Below are positions 14,967 through 24,286 of a DNA stretch of 64,000 nucleotides, piece by piece. The stretch is from CAYGVT01 sp964353355 (lineage in GTDB: Archaea > Thermoplasmatota > DTKX01 > GCA-020343715), in NCBI GenBank assembly GCA_964353355.1, contig CAYGVT010000148.1, positions 1 to 64,000 of the forward strand, read 5' to 3'. The position numbers and the translations under genes were made by a program. Within the stretch, counting starts at the first letter, position 1, and every line of letters begins with the position of its first letter. The notes under the pieces are model-generated. The model was not told the DNA's origin, did not search any database, and saw nothing but the letters and a program-made list of their open reading frames with translations.

Positions 14967-15713
14967 CTACGGCTCCTCCAGCAGCGACACGGGGACCTTG
15001 CCCTCCAGCTCGGGCAGCGCCTCCCCGAGCGCCGCCACGCATGCGAGGTAGAACCGCGTGAGCAGCTCGTCCGAGGTCGCGGACACGACAAGGAGCACGC
15101 GGCTGCCATCTTGACCGCCCGACTGCCTCACCTCGGCCAGCAGCCCCGCGCGGAGGCCTCGCGCGCCCTCCGCCCGCACGTGGACGGTCCCGAGCGGGCC
15201 CGTGGGCCCCTCCTCGATGGACGATGTCGTCTCGCCCGGAAGGCCGTGCGACGCCGCAAGCTCCATGGCGCGCACCGCCTCGGCGACCGCGGAGCCGTGA
15301 CGCAGCCGCACCTCGACGGCCACGCCCATGCGGATGCTCGAGTGCCATGTCTCGCCGGACGCGCTGGGCGCCCGCAGCGAGGGCAGCCCCAGGTCGGCCG
15401 GCGGGCTCGAGGTCGTGAACCTCCCGCGGCCCTCGGAACCGGGGCTGTCCCAGTCCACGGTGATGTCGACCGCGACCACCCGGTCGCGGGGCCGCGGCCT
15501 CAGGCGGAACTGCACGACGCGCTGCTGCCTCGGGGGAAGCAGCGTGATGCGGTGGCGCGCGCGGTCGAGCGAGGCCCCCTCGGGGACGGGCGCGGGCCGC
15601 ACCGCGATGTTGCGTATGGGCTGGGAGGTCGTGTTGGCCACGCGCACCTCGAACTCGACGGCGGCGTGCGAGAAGCCCGTCCTGACGGTGATGCGGGGAC
15701 GCCCCTCAGCCAT
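14967..15713 (-). CDS. Unknown protein with N-terminal Ig-like beta domain
   Basis: 248 residues from ATG 15713. Residues 5-90 show alternating beta strands of an Ig/CARDB-like sandwich (VEFEVRVANTTSQPIRNIAV, RVVQFRLRPRPR). Residues 125-245 form a separate alpha/beta domain with no recognised motif. There is no signal peptide, so an Ig-like domain is used inside the cell. The first 8 nt overlap the 3' end of the upstream gene on the same strand, so the two form an operon and probably act together. The function is unknown. Confidence 0.65.
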   Translation of the reverse strand: MAEGRPRITVRTGFSHAAVEFEVRVANTTSQPIRNIAVRPAPVPEGASLDRARHRITLLPPRQQRVVQFRLRPRPRDRVVAVDITVDWDSPGSEGRGRFTTSSPPADLGLPSLRAPSASGETWHSSIRMGVAVEVRLRHGSAVAEAVRAMELAASHGLPGETTSSIEEGPTGPLGTVHVRAEGARGLRAGLLAEVRQSGGQDGSRVLLVVSATSDELLTRFYLACVAALGEALPELEGKVPVSLLEEP

Positions 15714-17319
15714 GCCGACCGCCCCCGGACCCGGGCTCGGGCAGCCGCTCCGTGGAGCCCGTCGCGGAGAGGAGCGCCTGGAGGGCCTCGTGGTAGGTCT
15801 CGGGCCTCGCCCCGACGAGCCCCTCCACCCGCGGACGCAGGTAGGCCGCGAACTCCTTCTCGGTGCGGTCGTACTGCCACTCGCGGTTGGCCTCCTTGCC
15901 GATGACCATCAGGAACGCGTAGGCCACGCTCTTGGCCTTGTGGTCGTTGCCGCGCGTGCGCTCGAGCGTCCTGAGCGCGCCCTCGGCCCCCTCCGTCATG
16001 TGCGCGCGCGCGACGACGTCGGCGAAGGAGGCGATGGCGGGCAGCTTGCCGTACTCGGGGAGCTTGGAGATGATGTTGCGCTTGCGGCCCTCGACCATGG
16101 CGCGGTGCAGCACCTTGGAGGGGCTGGAGGCGGCCTCGGGGTCGTCGAGGTAGAGCTTGACCAGCTCCTCGTCGCCACCTGTCACGGCCAGCAGCGCGTC
16201 GCGGCCGTGCCCCTCCCAGACCTCCACGAGAATCTTCGCGGGCGTCGCCCCCTCGAGCACGAGCGGGCGGTCGACGAGGGGCAGCACGGCCTCGAGCGCG
16301 AGCCGCTCCTCCTCGCTGGGGTTGAGGGCCTGCACGAACGCCTTGGCGTCGGTGCCGTAGCACCGCCCGTCGAGGATGAAGTGGCACCCCTTCCCCTCCC
16401 TCGCGACCCGCTCGGCCGCGGCGACATGGGCGTCGAGGAGGCCGGTGTCGTCGAGCTCCCCCTTCATGTACCTGGACACGTCATCGTCCAGCACCACCCG
16501 AGCTGCGACGCCGTCGCATACGGCGCAGAGCGAGGCGCCCTTGGGTCTGTGCTTGATGGAGGGCTCGAAGTCCTCGTCGAGCCCCGGCACCGCCATGTGC
16601 TCCGCGAGCGAGTGCAGCGTGGAACCGCCCTTGGCCCTGGCACACCGGTCGCACACCCCGACCACAGTGCGCGCGCTGCGCCACCACAGGCGCAGGTAGG
16701 TGCCCTCGACCGCACTCCCTTCGCGCACGGCGTCGGCGTCGAGGTGAGGGCAGACCCAGACCCGCTCCGAGACCTCCCTGACGGGCGCCTTGACCTGCTG
16801 CATGGCGAATGCGACGTACTCGGGGGGAGCGCCTGGCTTGCTGCCCGAGCAGTACAGCGCCTTGGGCGTCGAGTAGAAGTGCAGCCCGCCACGCCCCTTG
16901 GACAGGTCGTAGAAGAGCAGCAGGCGGTAGACCGGGTGGTCGTACCACTGCATGCCCGCGAGCTTCTCCTTCTTGGCCTTGCCGCGGTAGGCGTAGGTGA
17001 CCTCGCCCTGTGGGAGCTTGATGGCGGCCATGTAGGGCGCCTTGCCCGCGGCCGCGAGCATGAGCGTGCCCGCGTAGGCCTTCGTGATGGGGTCGCCCCA
17101 GTTGGCGAAGAACCTGAGCCGCTTCTCGTTGCCCGCGAGCCGGGAGATGCGCTCCATCTTGCGGCGAAGGCGGTCGAAGGGGTCCTTGGTGGCGGGGGGC
17201 ACCATGACCGGCAGCGCGAGCGACGGGTCCTTGGCGAGCCGCTCGGCACGCTCGATGAGCTCGCGCTCCATCGTCTTGGACGGGGCGCGGATGAGGGACT
17301 TGCGTCGCTTGCGAGCCAT
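15706..17319 (-). CDS. Large zinc-cysteine protein of unknown function
   Basis: 537 residues from ATG 17319 (MARKRRKSL). A TATA-like CCTTATCAAC sits about 20-32 nt upstream. The N-terminal 190 residues are basic and alpha/beta. Cysteine pairs appear at VWVCPHLDAD, VVGVCDRCARA and SLCAVCDGV (roughly residues 190-275), probably one or two metal sites. Residues 280-537 form a helical C-terminal half with a GDEELVKLYLDDPEAAS segment. There is no membrane segment or signal. The neighbour downstream overlaps by 8 nt. No family is recognised; the basic start and zinc sites would fit nucleic-acid or ribosome binding, but this is a guess. Confidence 0.65.
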   Translation of the reverse strand: MARKRRKSLIRAPSKTMERELIERAERLAKDPSLALPVMVPPATKDPFDRLRRKMERISRLAGNEKRLRFFANWGDPITKAYAGTLMLAAAGKAPYMAAIKLPQGEVTYAYRGKAKKEKLAGMQWYDHPVYRLLLFYDLSKGRGGLHFYSTPKALYCSGSKPGAPPEYVAFAMQQVKAPVREVSERVWVCPHLDADAVREGSAVEGTYLRLWWRSARTVVGVCDRCARAKGGSTLHSLAEHMAVPGLDEDFEPSIKHRPKGASLCAVCDGVAARVVLDDDVSRYMKGELDDTGLLDAHVAAAERVAREGKGCHFILDGRCYGTDAKAFVQALNPSEEERLALEAVLPLVDRPLVLEGATPAKILVEVWEGHGRDALLAVTGGDEELVKLYLDDPEAASSPSKVLHRAMVEGRKRNIISKLPEYGKLPAIASFADVVARAHMTEGAEGALRTLERTRGNDHKAKSVAYAFLMVIGKEANREWQYDRTEKEFAAYLRPRVEGLVGARPETYHEALQALLSATGSTERLPEPGSGGGRHG

Positions 17320-17464
17320 CAGCGCTGTGGATGCCTTGCCGGTTGATAAGGATTGCCGCGGGGGGCGGGTGGTTCTCCGCGTTGCTGGCGATGGCAACAC
17401 TGTTAAATACGACGGGCCTCAATAGAGTGGGAGTCTCACGGCCAGGACCGAGGATGAGGCCCTC

Positions 17465-19756
17465 ATGAGGAGCTTGGCGAGCCACGGCATGTTGGGAGTT
17501 GCGCTGCTTGGTGCTTCTGTAGCCCTATTGGCAATCCTTGCGATATCCAAGGGGGGAGGCGCAGAGCCCATCCACTGGAATGACACCATAATCAGCACCC
17601 GAGAGACCTACAACAACACCACGATAATCGTGGATGGGAACCTCACAATCCAGACCTATGGCTATCTAGAGCTCTCGGGGTGCGACCTCGTCATCAACGC
17701 ATCGCTCCCGGGTCAGTACACGGTGGATGTCAAGCGTAACGGCCATCTCACGATGTACGATACCGATGTGTCATCGGGGGCGGGAACGTTCAACATCAGG
17801 ACGAGCGGTGAATGGTATGTGTGGAGGGGCCGTCTATCTGGTCTGAACATCGGTCCCGTGGATAGCGGTTATTATGGCTGGGAAGTCGAGGGCGGCGGGG
17901 TGACTCTGTGGTTTACTGAGTTCGAGGATGGTCGTTTCGCGCTGCACGGAACCTCGGTCGGCTTCATCGTGATGAACAATGTCGTCTTTTCGGGGGACTC
18001 TCCCCTGTTCCTGCTAGAGAATGAGATGTGGTTGGTTGTTCAGGACTCAAGGCTAGCGACCCTCTCCGACGGTCCCATTGTCAGGACGCGCTCGGGTGCA
18101 CACGCGGAGTTTATCAACTGCACGTTCATCAACGGTACTCGTTCGACCCTCGATGCGAACATCGTCGATGTCATCGAGGGAAGGGACAATTCAGATGCCA
18201 CGAGGATGATCAATTGCACCACGCTACTGGATATAGGACGGTACAGCATCCAGTCAGGGGTCCTTGTCATAAGAGACGAGCGCGATACATCGGGGATGGA
18301 CCCACACATCGATCTGAAGGCCGTCAACTCCAGCTTGGAGCTGAGCAACCTCACTTTGGATGCTGCTCGCTTGACCGGTGGCACGGTCCGTTTGTGGGGG
18401 GTGGTCCTTCGCGATGTGGGTTTCTCGGATGGCTGCGCCATCCATTCGTACGGGACAGACGTGCCGCCTGAGGTGTACGATACGTCCACGACGCTCCACC
18501 AGTACTACAGCACCGACTTCCAGCTCCTCAACGAGACGCGCGCGCCCACGGAGGGCCTCTTCCTCGTCGTCGAGACGCGCGACGGTGTCGAGGTCGCGGA
18601 CGAGGTCTCCGGCCCTGGCGGCTGGGTCCGCGGCGTGTGGCTGCGCGCTTGGACCCGTCACGGCGGGTCGTTCTCCTACGAGCCGCCCCACCGCGTCGAG
18701 TTCGGCGACGTGGACTACTCCATCACCAGCGTGCAGGTCTTCGGGAACGCGACGGTCGTGCTCTGGAACTCGGTGGACCAGCGCGACCTCTCGCTCGTGC
18801 CCGACGCGGTCGACGTGACCGACAGGTCGCCCCGCGAGGGCGACCCGTTCGACGTCGTCGTGGACGGCAGGCGCCTGGTGCCCTACGCCTACGACGGCGG
18901 GACGGCCGACCTGGCCCTATCCGTCGATGGCAGGGTCGTCCAGAGCCAGGTCACGGACATCCGCGCGCGTCGCACCGTCACCTTCCGCGCCATCAACCTC
19001 ACCGAGGGATTGCACGAGCTCGCAATCGTCATGGACCCCGATGACGCGGTCCTGGAGCTCAACGAGGGCGGGAACGACGAGGTCCGCTTCATCGTCGAGG
19101 TGGCATCCCGCAACTACACGGGGTTCGAGATCGACTTATATGTCAGGATAGTGCGCATGGTCGACACCGGCGGCGGGGACGAGGAGCCCCTCGAGCCCGG
19201 CGTCATCGAGGTCGAGTACTCCGTGCGCGCCCGGTACTCGCAGACCGCCGTGCGCAACGTGAAGGTGGCGGTGTACGTCGACGGCGCCGAGTGGAACTCG
19301 GCCTGGGTCGACCTGACCCGGCTGCAGGAGGGCGAGTACATCGGTTCGGGTAGGCTGCCCATCAACCTTCCCGCGGGCACGTTCGAGATCGAGGTGCGGG
19401 TCGACCCCTCGGGCGAGTTCGACGAGCGGTACGAGAACAACAACCTGGACTCGAGGTCGGTACGCGTCGAGGAGCCTCCCGTCGAGCCCTTCCTGGACCT
19501 CTGGGACCAGCCGCTCCTCTGCCTGGCGATGGGCGTCATCGGGGTGGTCGCGGTCGCGTACATGTACAGGCGCTCGAGGGGCCCCGTCGTGCCCGCCCCG
19601 CCGAGCGCCTCGCCGCCCCCGCCCAGCCCGCGGGAGATGCGCACCGAGCTCGTCGGTTACCCGTGCCCCCAGTGCGGCCGTGGCCACCTGACGGGGTATG
19701 CGGACGGCTCCGCGCTGTGCAAGGACTGCAAGGCCGTCATCGCCCCCCGCAGGTGA
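17465..19756 (+). CDS. Surface beta-helix/CARDB protein with cytoplasmic Zn ribbon
   Basis: 763 residues. Residues 5-30 are a signal anchor. Residues 35-340 have the repetitive short-strand, Asn/Gly-rich pattern of a right-handed beta-helix and many NxS/T sequons. Residues about 455-555 and 565-690 are two CARDB-type domains, the second ending FDERYENNNLDSRSV. A membrane helix follows near 695-715, then a Pro/Ser linker and a C-terminal ribbon CPQCGRG...CKDCKAV that would lie inside the cell. Base composition changes sharply near 18500: line 18121-18180 is 55% G+C and line 18841-18900 is 73%, so the N-terminal half appears to have a different origin. TTAAATAC (17402-17409) is a possible TATA box. 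Confidence 0.75.
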   Translation: MRSLASHGMLGVALLGASVALLAILAISKGGGAEPIHWNDTIISTRETYNNTTIIVDGNLTIQTYGYLELSGCDLVINASLPGQYTVDVKRNGHLTMYDTDVSSGAGTFNIRTSGEWYVWRGRLSGLNIGPVDSGYYGWEVEGGGVTLWFTEFEDGRFALHGTSVGFIVMNNVVFSGDSPLFLLENEMWLVVQDSRLATLSDGPIVRTRSGAHAEFINCTFINGTRSTLDANIVDVIEGRDNSDATRMINCTTLLDIGRYSIQSGVLVIRDERDTSGMDPHIDLKAVNSSLELSNLTLDAARLTGGTVRLWGVVLRDVGFSDGCAIHSYGTDVPPEVYDTSTTLHQYYSTDFQLLNETRAPTEGLFLVVETRDGVEVADEVSGPGGWVRGVWLRAWTRHGGSFSYEPPHRVEFGDVDYSITSVQVFGNATVVLWNSVDQRDLSLVPDAVDVTDRSPREGDPFDVVVDGRRLVPYAYDGGTADLALSVDGRVVQSQVTDIRARRTVTFRAINLTEGLHELAIVMDPDDAVLELNEGGNDEVRFIVEVASRNYTGFEIDLYVRIVRMVDTGGGDEEPLEPGVIEVEYSVRARYSQTAVRNVKVAVYVDGAEWNSAWVDLTRLQEGEYIGSGRLPINLPAGTFEIEVRVDPSGEFDERYENNNLDSRSVRVEEPPVEPFLDLWDQPLLCLAMGVIGVVAVAYMYRRSRGPVVPAPPSASPPPPSPREMRTELVGYPCPQCGRGHLTGYADGSALCKDCKAVIAPRR

Positions 19757-19840
19757 AACGGGGCGGTCTGGCCAGCGGCATATCGTTTGTTAAACTGAGG
19801 ACGGAAGGCTTATAAGGGCCGCCGTTGTGGATGAGGGCGG

Positions 19841-21280
19841 ATGGTTCAGGCGACGGAGGGTGCCGAGCCCCAGCCGACCGGTCCAACGGACGAGCCCACT
19901 GGCCTTTGGACCCTGGAGACCGGCTCGGGAATCATAGGGCTCGAGATGTCCACAGACGGGTCCGTCCTGGCGGTCGCCACCAAGGACAACCGGGTCGCTC
20001 TTGTGTCGCACTCGGGCGAGATCAAGTGGACGCGCGAGTTCGAGCGACAGATCGCCGCCGTCGACCTGAGCTCCCTCGGCAACATCGTCGTCGTGGGCCT
20101 GCGCACGGGCGAGATCTACTGCCTGGACGAGGACGGGGGGGAGCTCTGGAGCTACAACATCCACTCCCGCCTCGACGACATCCACCTCTCCAAGTCCGGC
20201 TCCTACGTGGTCGTGGGCTCGCGCGACACCTACACCTACTTCTTCGACAACACGGGATTGCTGCTGTGGCGCAGCAAGGCCGACTCGCGCATCCGCGAGG
20301 TCGCGACCTCGACGTCGGCCAACTACGTCGTGTCCGCGTCGGGCTCCAAGGACATCTTCCTCCACGACAACTACTCGAGCAACATGCGCGGCTCCGTCAG
20401 CTGGCGCCACCAGCTGGGCGGCGACATCACCACGCTCGCCATCTCGTCCGACGGCCACTACATCGCGGCGGGCGCGACTGACAACTTCTTCTACTACTTC
20501 GACAAGCTCGGCAAGCTCCACTGGAAGCACTCCGTGGAGAACCAGATCAACGCCATCGCGCTCGCGCCAAGGGGCGACTACATCGCCGTGGGCGTCGAGG
20601 GCGGCACCTACCCCGGCCAGGTGTGCCTCTACAGCGCGGCGCAGGGGCTGCTGTGGCGCTACCTCACGGGCGCCCAGGGCGTCAAGGACGTGGCCATCAC
20701 GACCAACGGCCGTTACATCGTCGCGGGCACGGGCGACGGCGTCGTGAGCCTGTTCCACCAGAAGGAGAAGCTCCTGTGGAAGCGCAAGCTCGCGGCCACG
20801 GTCAACAAGGTGCGCGTGTCGGCCCGCGGGCGTTACGTGGCGGCCGCGACCGACGACGGTCGCCTATACATGTTCGACACGACGGAGTTCCTGCTGCGCC
20901 GGCACGCCATCTCGCAGGGCCTGGACGAATCGCAGGAGCTCGTCTTCTCCAAGCCGCAGAGGGTCGCCGCCAGGGCCCACCCGGCGGGGGCGGAGGGAGC
21001 GCACGGTGCGTCGGCCGCGCAGACGGAGATGGGCCGCACCACGGTCACGTCGCAGTCCCCCGCGCACGCGCCCCCCACGGCGCACGGCATCCTGAGGGAG
21101 GAGCTGCACATCCCGCGGTGGCTGCTCATCATGTTCATCTTCCTGATGATGGTGCTCATCGGCTTCCTGATGACGATGCCAGCCTCGGGCAGCGAGCCGT
21201 TCATCAGTGCGGCTCAGGGCGTGTTCTTCATCATCCTGCTCGCCATCCTGATGCTCGTGGCGTTCGCGTCCAGGGACTGA
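19841..21280 (+). CDS. Membrane-anchored beta-propeller protein
   Basis: 479 residues. Residues 20-365 contain about eight repeats of roughly 42 residues with alternating strands and W-x-(R/K) ends (GEIKWTREF, GELWSYNI, GLLLWRSKA, GKLHWKHS, GLLWRYL, KLLWKRKL), typical of PQQ/WD-like propellers. Residues 385-425 are a flexible Ala/His-rich linker. Two membrane helices follow near 427-448 and 458-476. No signal peptide is seen, so the propeller is likely cytoplasmic and tethered by its C-terminus, perhaps as a protein-interaction platform. GCTTATAAGG (19808-19817) is well placed as the TATA box, about 25-33 nt before the ATG. Confidence 0.8.
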   Translation: MVQATEGAEPQPTGPTDEPTGLWTLETGSGIIGLEMSTDGSVLAVATKDNRVALVSHSGEIKWTREFERQIAAVDLSSLGNIVVVGLRTGEIYCLDEDGGELWSYNIHSRLDDIHLSKSGSYVVVGSRDTYTYFFDNTGLLLWRSKADSRIREVATSTSANYVVSASGSKDIFLHDNYSSNMRGSVSWRHQLGGDITTLAISSDGHYIAAGATDNFFYYFDKLGKLHWKHSVENQINAIALAPRGDYIAVGVEGGTYPGQVCLYSAAQGLLWRYLTGAQGVKDVAITTNGRYIVAGTGDGVVSLFHQKEKLLWKRKLAATVNKVRVSARGRYVAAATDDGRLYMFDTTEFLLRRHAISQGLDESQELVFSKPQRVAARAHPAGAEGAHGASAAQTEMGRTTVTSQSPAHAPPTAHGILREELHIPRWLLIMFIFLMMVLIGFLMTMPASGSEPFISAAQGVFFIILLAILMLVAFASRD

Positions 21281-21352
21281 CGCGCGATGGCATCGCCTTG
21301 ATACCCCGACATGGGATTCCATCGCCATCCTTGGGGGCGATCCCCCTATCCA

Positions 21353-22408
21353 TCACGCGCGCCTGTACCCGCGCGGCCCGAACGGCCCCTGCATGAGGCC
21401 TTCGAGGGCGAGCTGCGCGCGCCACTGGTCCTTGCAGCCGCAGCCCTCGATGGAGTCCAGCGCCCTGGGGTTCGCCTCCAGGCGGTGGCGCTCGACGGCC
21501 GCGAGCACGCCGCGGTCGCACGCCCCGCAGTTGTGCGCCCCCCTCGGGGTCCCGCCCGCGGTGGGCGACGACAGCACCTGCGCGCCCGGGGGCGCGAAGG
21601 CGTGCGCGCGCCGGAGCGCCTCCACGACCGACCACAGCCAGGGCGGTGCGTACTCGCCCCTGTGGCCCAGGAAGTCCACTAGCGTGCCCGCCTGGACGTT
21701 CACGGGGTTGATCGAGACGGTCGTCGCGCCCGCCGAGAACGCGGCCGCCGCGGCCTCGACGGCGTCGTCGATGGCCTCGGCCTCGGTGAGCAGCGGGGGC
21801 TTGAGCAGCACGTAGGCGCGCAGCGCCGCGCCGCCCGCCCTGACGCTGACGGCCGCGCTGCGGAAGTCCGCGAGCGTCATCGACTTGGCCACCGAGCCCT
21901 CGAGCACCGCGTCGCACGCTGACTCCAGCCCGATGGCCACCTCGAGCTTGCATCGCGACGCCAGGGCCCTGACCCTCTCCGCGGTCACGTGCTCGGCCCT
22001 CGATTCGACGGTGAGCCGGCGCGCGTCGCCGAAGGCCTCCGTGATGGCGTCCAGCACCCGCGGTGGCACCTCGTCAGGGTCGAGCATGCTCCCTGACGTG
22101 TAGAGCTTGACCCACGGTGCGCCCCTGCGCTGCGCGGCCACCGCGCGGACCTGGGCGAGCAGCTGCTCCTCTGCGGGCGGCTCCGCGGGCGTGTCGGACG
22201 CGTAGCCGCACATGGTGCAGCCCCCGTGGAGGCGCTCGTGCGAGCACCCGCGCGTGCGCAGGACCGCCACAAGCGCGTCCACGTGCTCTCCCGCGAGCAG
22301 CTCGCGCTCCCTCCACACGGCCGCGGGCTCGCCGGGCTCGGGCGCCTCCCTCCCCCTGCCGCGCGGGCGACGGCGGTGGTCGTGCATCCATCCGCCAAGG
22401 CCCTCCAT
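21353..22408 (-). CDS. Archaeosine radical SAM lyase RaSEA
   Basis: 351 residues. The radical SAM-type cluster appears as RGCSHERLHGGCTMCGYAS near residues 53-71, with TSGSMLDP, ESRAEH and LESACDAVLEGS downstream in the order seen in the Elp3-like RaSEA family. RaSEA acts with ArcS: ArcS links lysine to the preQ0 base at tRNA position 15 and RaSEA cleaves the adduct to the archaeosine formamidine. A C-terminal Cys set (NCGACD near 296, GCGCKDQW near 328) probably binds a further metal. Its ATG overlaps the arcS stop by one base (TGATG), so the two partners are translationally coupled. Confidence 0.85.
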   Translation of the reverse strand: MEGLGGWMHDHRRRPRGRGREAPEPGEPAAVWRERELLAGEHVDALVAVLRTRGCSHERLHGGCTMCGYASDTPAEPPAEEQLLAQVRAVAAQRRGAPWVKLYTSGSMLDPDEVPPRVLDAITEAFGDARRLTVESRAEHVTAERVRALASRCKLEVAIGLESACDAVLEGSVAKSMTLADFRSAAVSVRAGGAALRAYVLLKPPLLTEAEAIDDAVEAAAAAFSAGATTVSINPVNVQAGTLVDFLGHRGEYAPPWLWSVVEALRRAHAFAPPGAQVLSSPTAGGTPRGAHNCGACDRGVLAAVERHRLEANPRALDSIEGCGCKDQWRAQLALEGLMQGPFGPRGYRRA

Positions 22409-24264
22409 CAGGCCTCCCCCCTGCGGTGGCGCACCGCGATGGCGATGCCGCGGCGGCTCGCGACCATCTCCTCGGCGCCCATGCGCGCGACGCCCACCGC
22501 GACCACGCGGTCGCCCCTGACCACGGCCACGTCATCGCCCTCGCGCACCCCGGGGTCGGCGTCCCTGACGCCGACCGCGAACAGGTTGCCCTTGAGGTCG
22601 AAGTCGTCCATGACGGCCCTGTAGGCGCCAGCAGACGCGACGCGGTCCGCGCCGTCGAGCGTGAGCGAGAGCAGCCCGCGGTCGGGCACGAGCGAGGCGA
22701 GCTGCCTACCGTCCTTGCCCGCGAGCCTCCAGGCGGGCGGCTTGCCCGCGAGACGGGCGCCTTCCATGAGGGCGCCGCCCGCGTCGGGCCCGAACTGCAG
22801 CCTCGCGAGGGACGCGAGGTCCTCGAGGTCGCGGCGCGCGCGGTCCACGCGCGGCGCCAAGGCGGCGGCGCGCGAGGCCGCCTCCACGAGCCTCCCGAGC
22901 GCGCCCGCATCGAGCGGGCCCTCGCCGCCCGTGCGCGTCCTCACGACGGTAGGGTCGTCCTCCAGGAAGGCGAGGCCGGGACCCATGTGCGAGATGACGG
23001 CGGAGTAGGCGCCCACCTTGCGCAGGTGGGCCGCGAGGGCGGCCATCCGCTCCACCTCCTCGGGGAACCACTCGCCCGTGACGGGGATGTCGTAGTGGGC
23101 CGCGGGGTAGGTGCGCTCCAGCTCTCGCGGGACCATGCCGAGCGGGGACGTGAGGATGACCTCATGGAGCGCCCACCGGTTGCGCACGTCGCGCAGGGCG
23201 TTCAGGAAGGCGCGGTGCGTGCGGCTGGTGCTGTAGGGCTTGCGCGCCGAGCACGGGAGCAGCAGCAGGACCTTGGCCGATGGAGGTGGGGAGTAGCGCC
23301 CGAGCAGGCGGTCGACCCACGCGCGCACCTCGACGCGATGGAACGAATCGCGCGAGGGCGCGAGCAACCGCACAGGCCTCTGCACGGGGCTGCGCCTCTC
23401 AAGCGCGCCCTGGTGGTGCCTGTCGAGGTGCCGGAGCGCCGCGACCTGCCATGGCTCGCTCCTGACGCGCTGCTCCACGAGCTCGCGCAGCTGCCCGCGC
23501 GCGATGGCCTCGCGGACGAGCGCGGTCTCCCGCCTCATCGCAAGCACGCCCTCGCGCGCGCACGCGGCCAGCTCGTCGTCGCTCCTCAGCGGGGGCCTGG
23601 GCGCGTCGCGCAGGTCGTGCCCGTGGGTGAGCTCGGGGCGCAGCGCGACCCCGCGCGCGGCCTCCAGCCTGGCCTGGACGTCGTCGACGACGTCGACGCC
23701 CATGTACGCGAGCAGCGCCAGGTCCATCGGGGTCGCGACGCCGGGCGCGTAGAGCAGCCTCGCAGGGCCCGCGCGGGCGCGCGCGGCCATGACGGCGTCA
23801 ACGAGATCGGAGTGCCGCCCCAGCAGGCACGCGGCCGAGCCGATGACCACGAGCTCGGTCGCCTCCGCAGGAGGCGGGGCGGGCCCTGGCGACGTGGGAA
23901 GGTGCGTGACCTCCACGAGCGCGTCCCGGCCGACGGTCACGAGCGGGACGCCCTCCAGCTCGTCCGCGATGGACGGGGGCACGGGGCGCTCCGCGGGCAG
24001 CTCGATGTGCGCCCAGGCCGCGTCCGGGACCGTGGGGCGCAGGTCGGAGCCCAGGTCCCTGAGCACGAGCGGGGCCTCTCCCTGGTGGAGGCCCGGCCCC
24101 TCCGCCCAGGAGGGGACGAGCGCGGCCTCGCAACCGGGCACGTCGCCGGGTAGCCGGGTGCCCCTCACTTCCAGGAGGAGCGGCGTGCGCACGCGCGGGC
24201 GATCGGGCGCGCTCCATTCGGCGAGCCTCGCCATGACGTCGCGGTCGATGACGTCTAGCACCAC
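22408..24264 (-). CDS. arcS: Archaeosine synthase ArcS (TGT-like, PUA domain)
   Basis: About 618 residues from GTG 24264 (VVLDVIDRDVMARL). The signature LLLLPCSARKPYSTSRTHR near residue 340 belongs to the ArcS core. The N-terminal half is a degenerate tRNA-guanine transglycosylase barrel and the C-terminal about 80 residues are a PUA tRNA-binding domain (GNLFAVGVRDADPGVREGD). It adds lysine to preQ0 in tRNA. I chose GTG 24264 because it follows a GAGGGTGAT Shine-Dalgarno-like stretch and clears the scpB stop by about 22 nt; the longer ATG frame to 24360 overlaps scpB and reads as low-complexity Arg/Pro. RaSEA follows with a 1-nt overlap. Confidence 0.88.
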   Translation of the reverse strand: MVLDVIDRDVMARLAEWSAPDRPRVRTPLLLEVRGTRLPGDVPGCEAALVPSWAEGPGLHQGEAPLVLRDLGSDLRPTVPDAAWAHIELPAERPVPPSIADELEGVPLVTVGRDALVEVTHLPTSPGPAPPPAEATELVVIGSAACLLGRHSDLVDAVMAARARAGPARLLYAPGVATPMDLALLAYMGVDVVDDVQARLEAARGVALRPELTHGHDLRDAPRPPLRSDDELAACAREGVLAMRRETALVREAIARGQLRELVEQRVRSEPWQVAALRHLDRHHQGALERRSPVQRPVRLLAPSRDSFHRVEVRAWVDRLLGRYSPPPSAKVLLLLPCSARKPYSTSRTHRAFLNALRDVRNRWALHEVILTSPLGMVPRELERTYPAAHYDIPVTGEWFPEEVERMAALAAHLRKVGAYSAVISHMGPGLAFLEDDPTVVRTRTGGEGPLDAGALGRLVEAASRAAALAPRVDRARRDLEDLASLARLQFGPDAGGALMEGARLAGKPPAWRLAGKDGRQLASLVPDRGLLSLTLDGADRVASAGAYRAVMDDFDLKGNLFAVGVRDADPGVREGDDVAVVRGDRVVAVGVARMGAEEMVASRRGIAIAVRHRRGEA

Positions 24265-24286
24265 GGGGGCATCACCCTCGCGCCCC

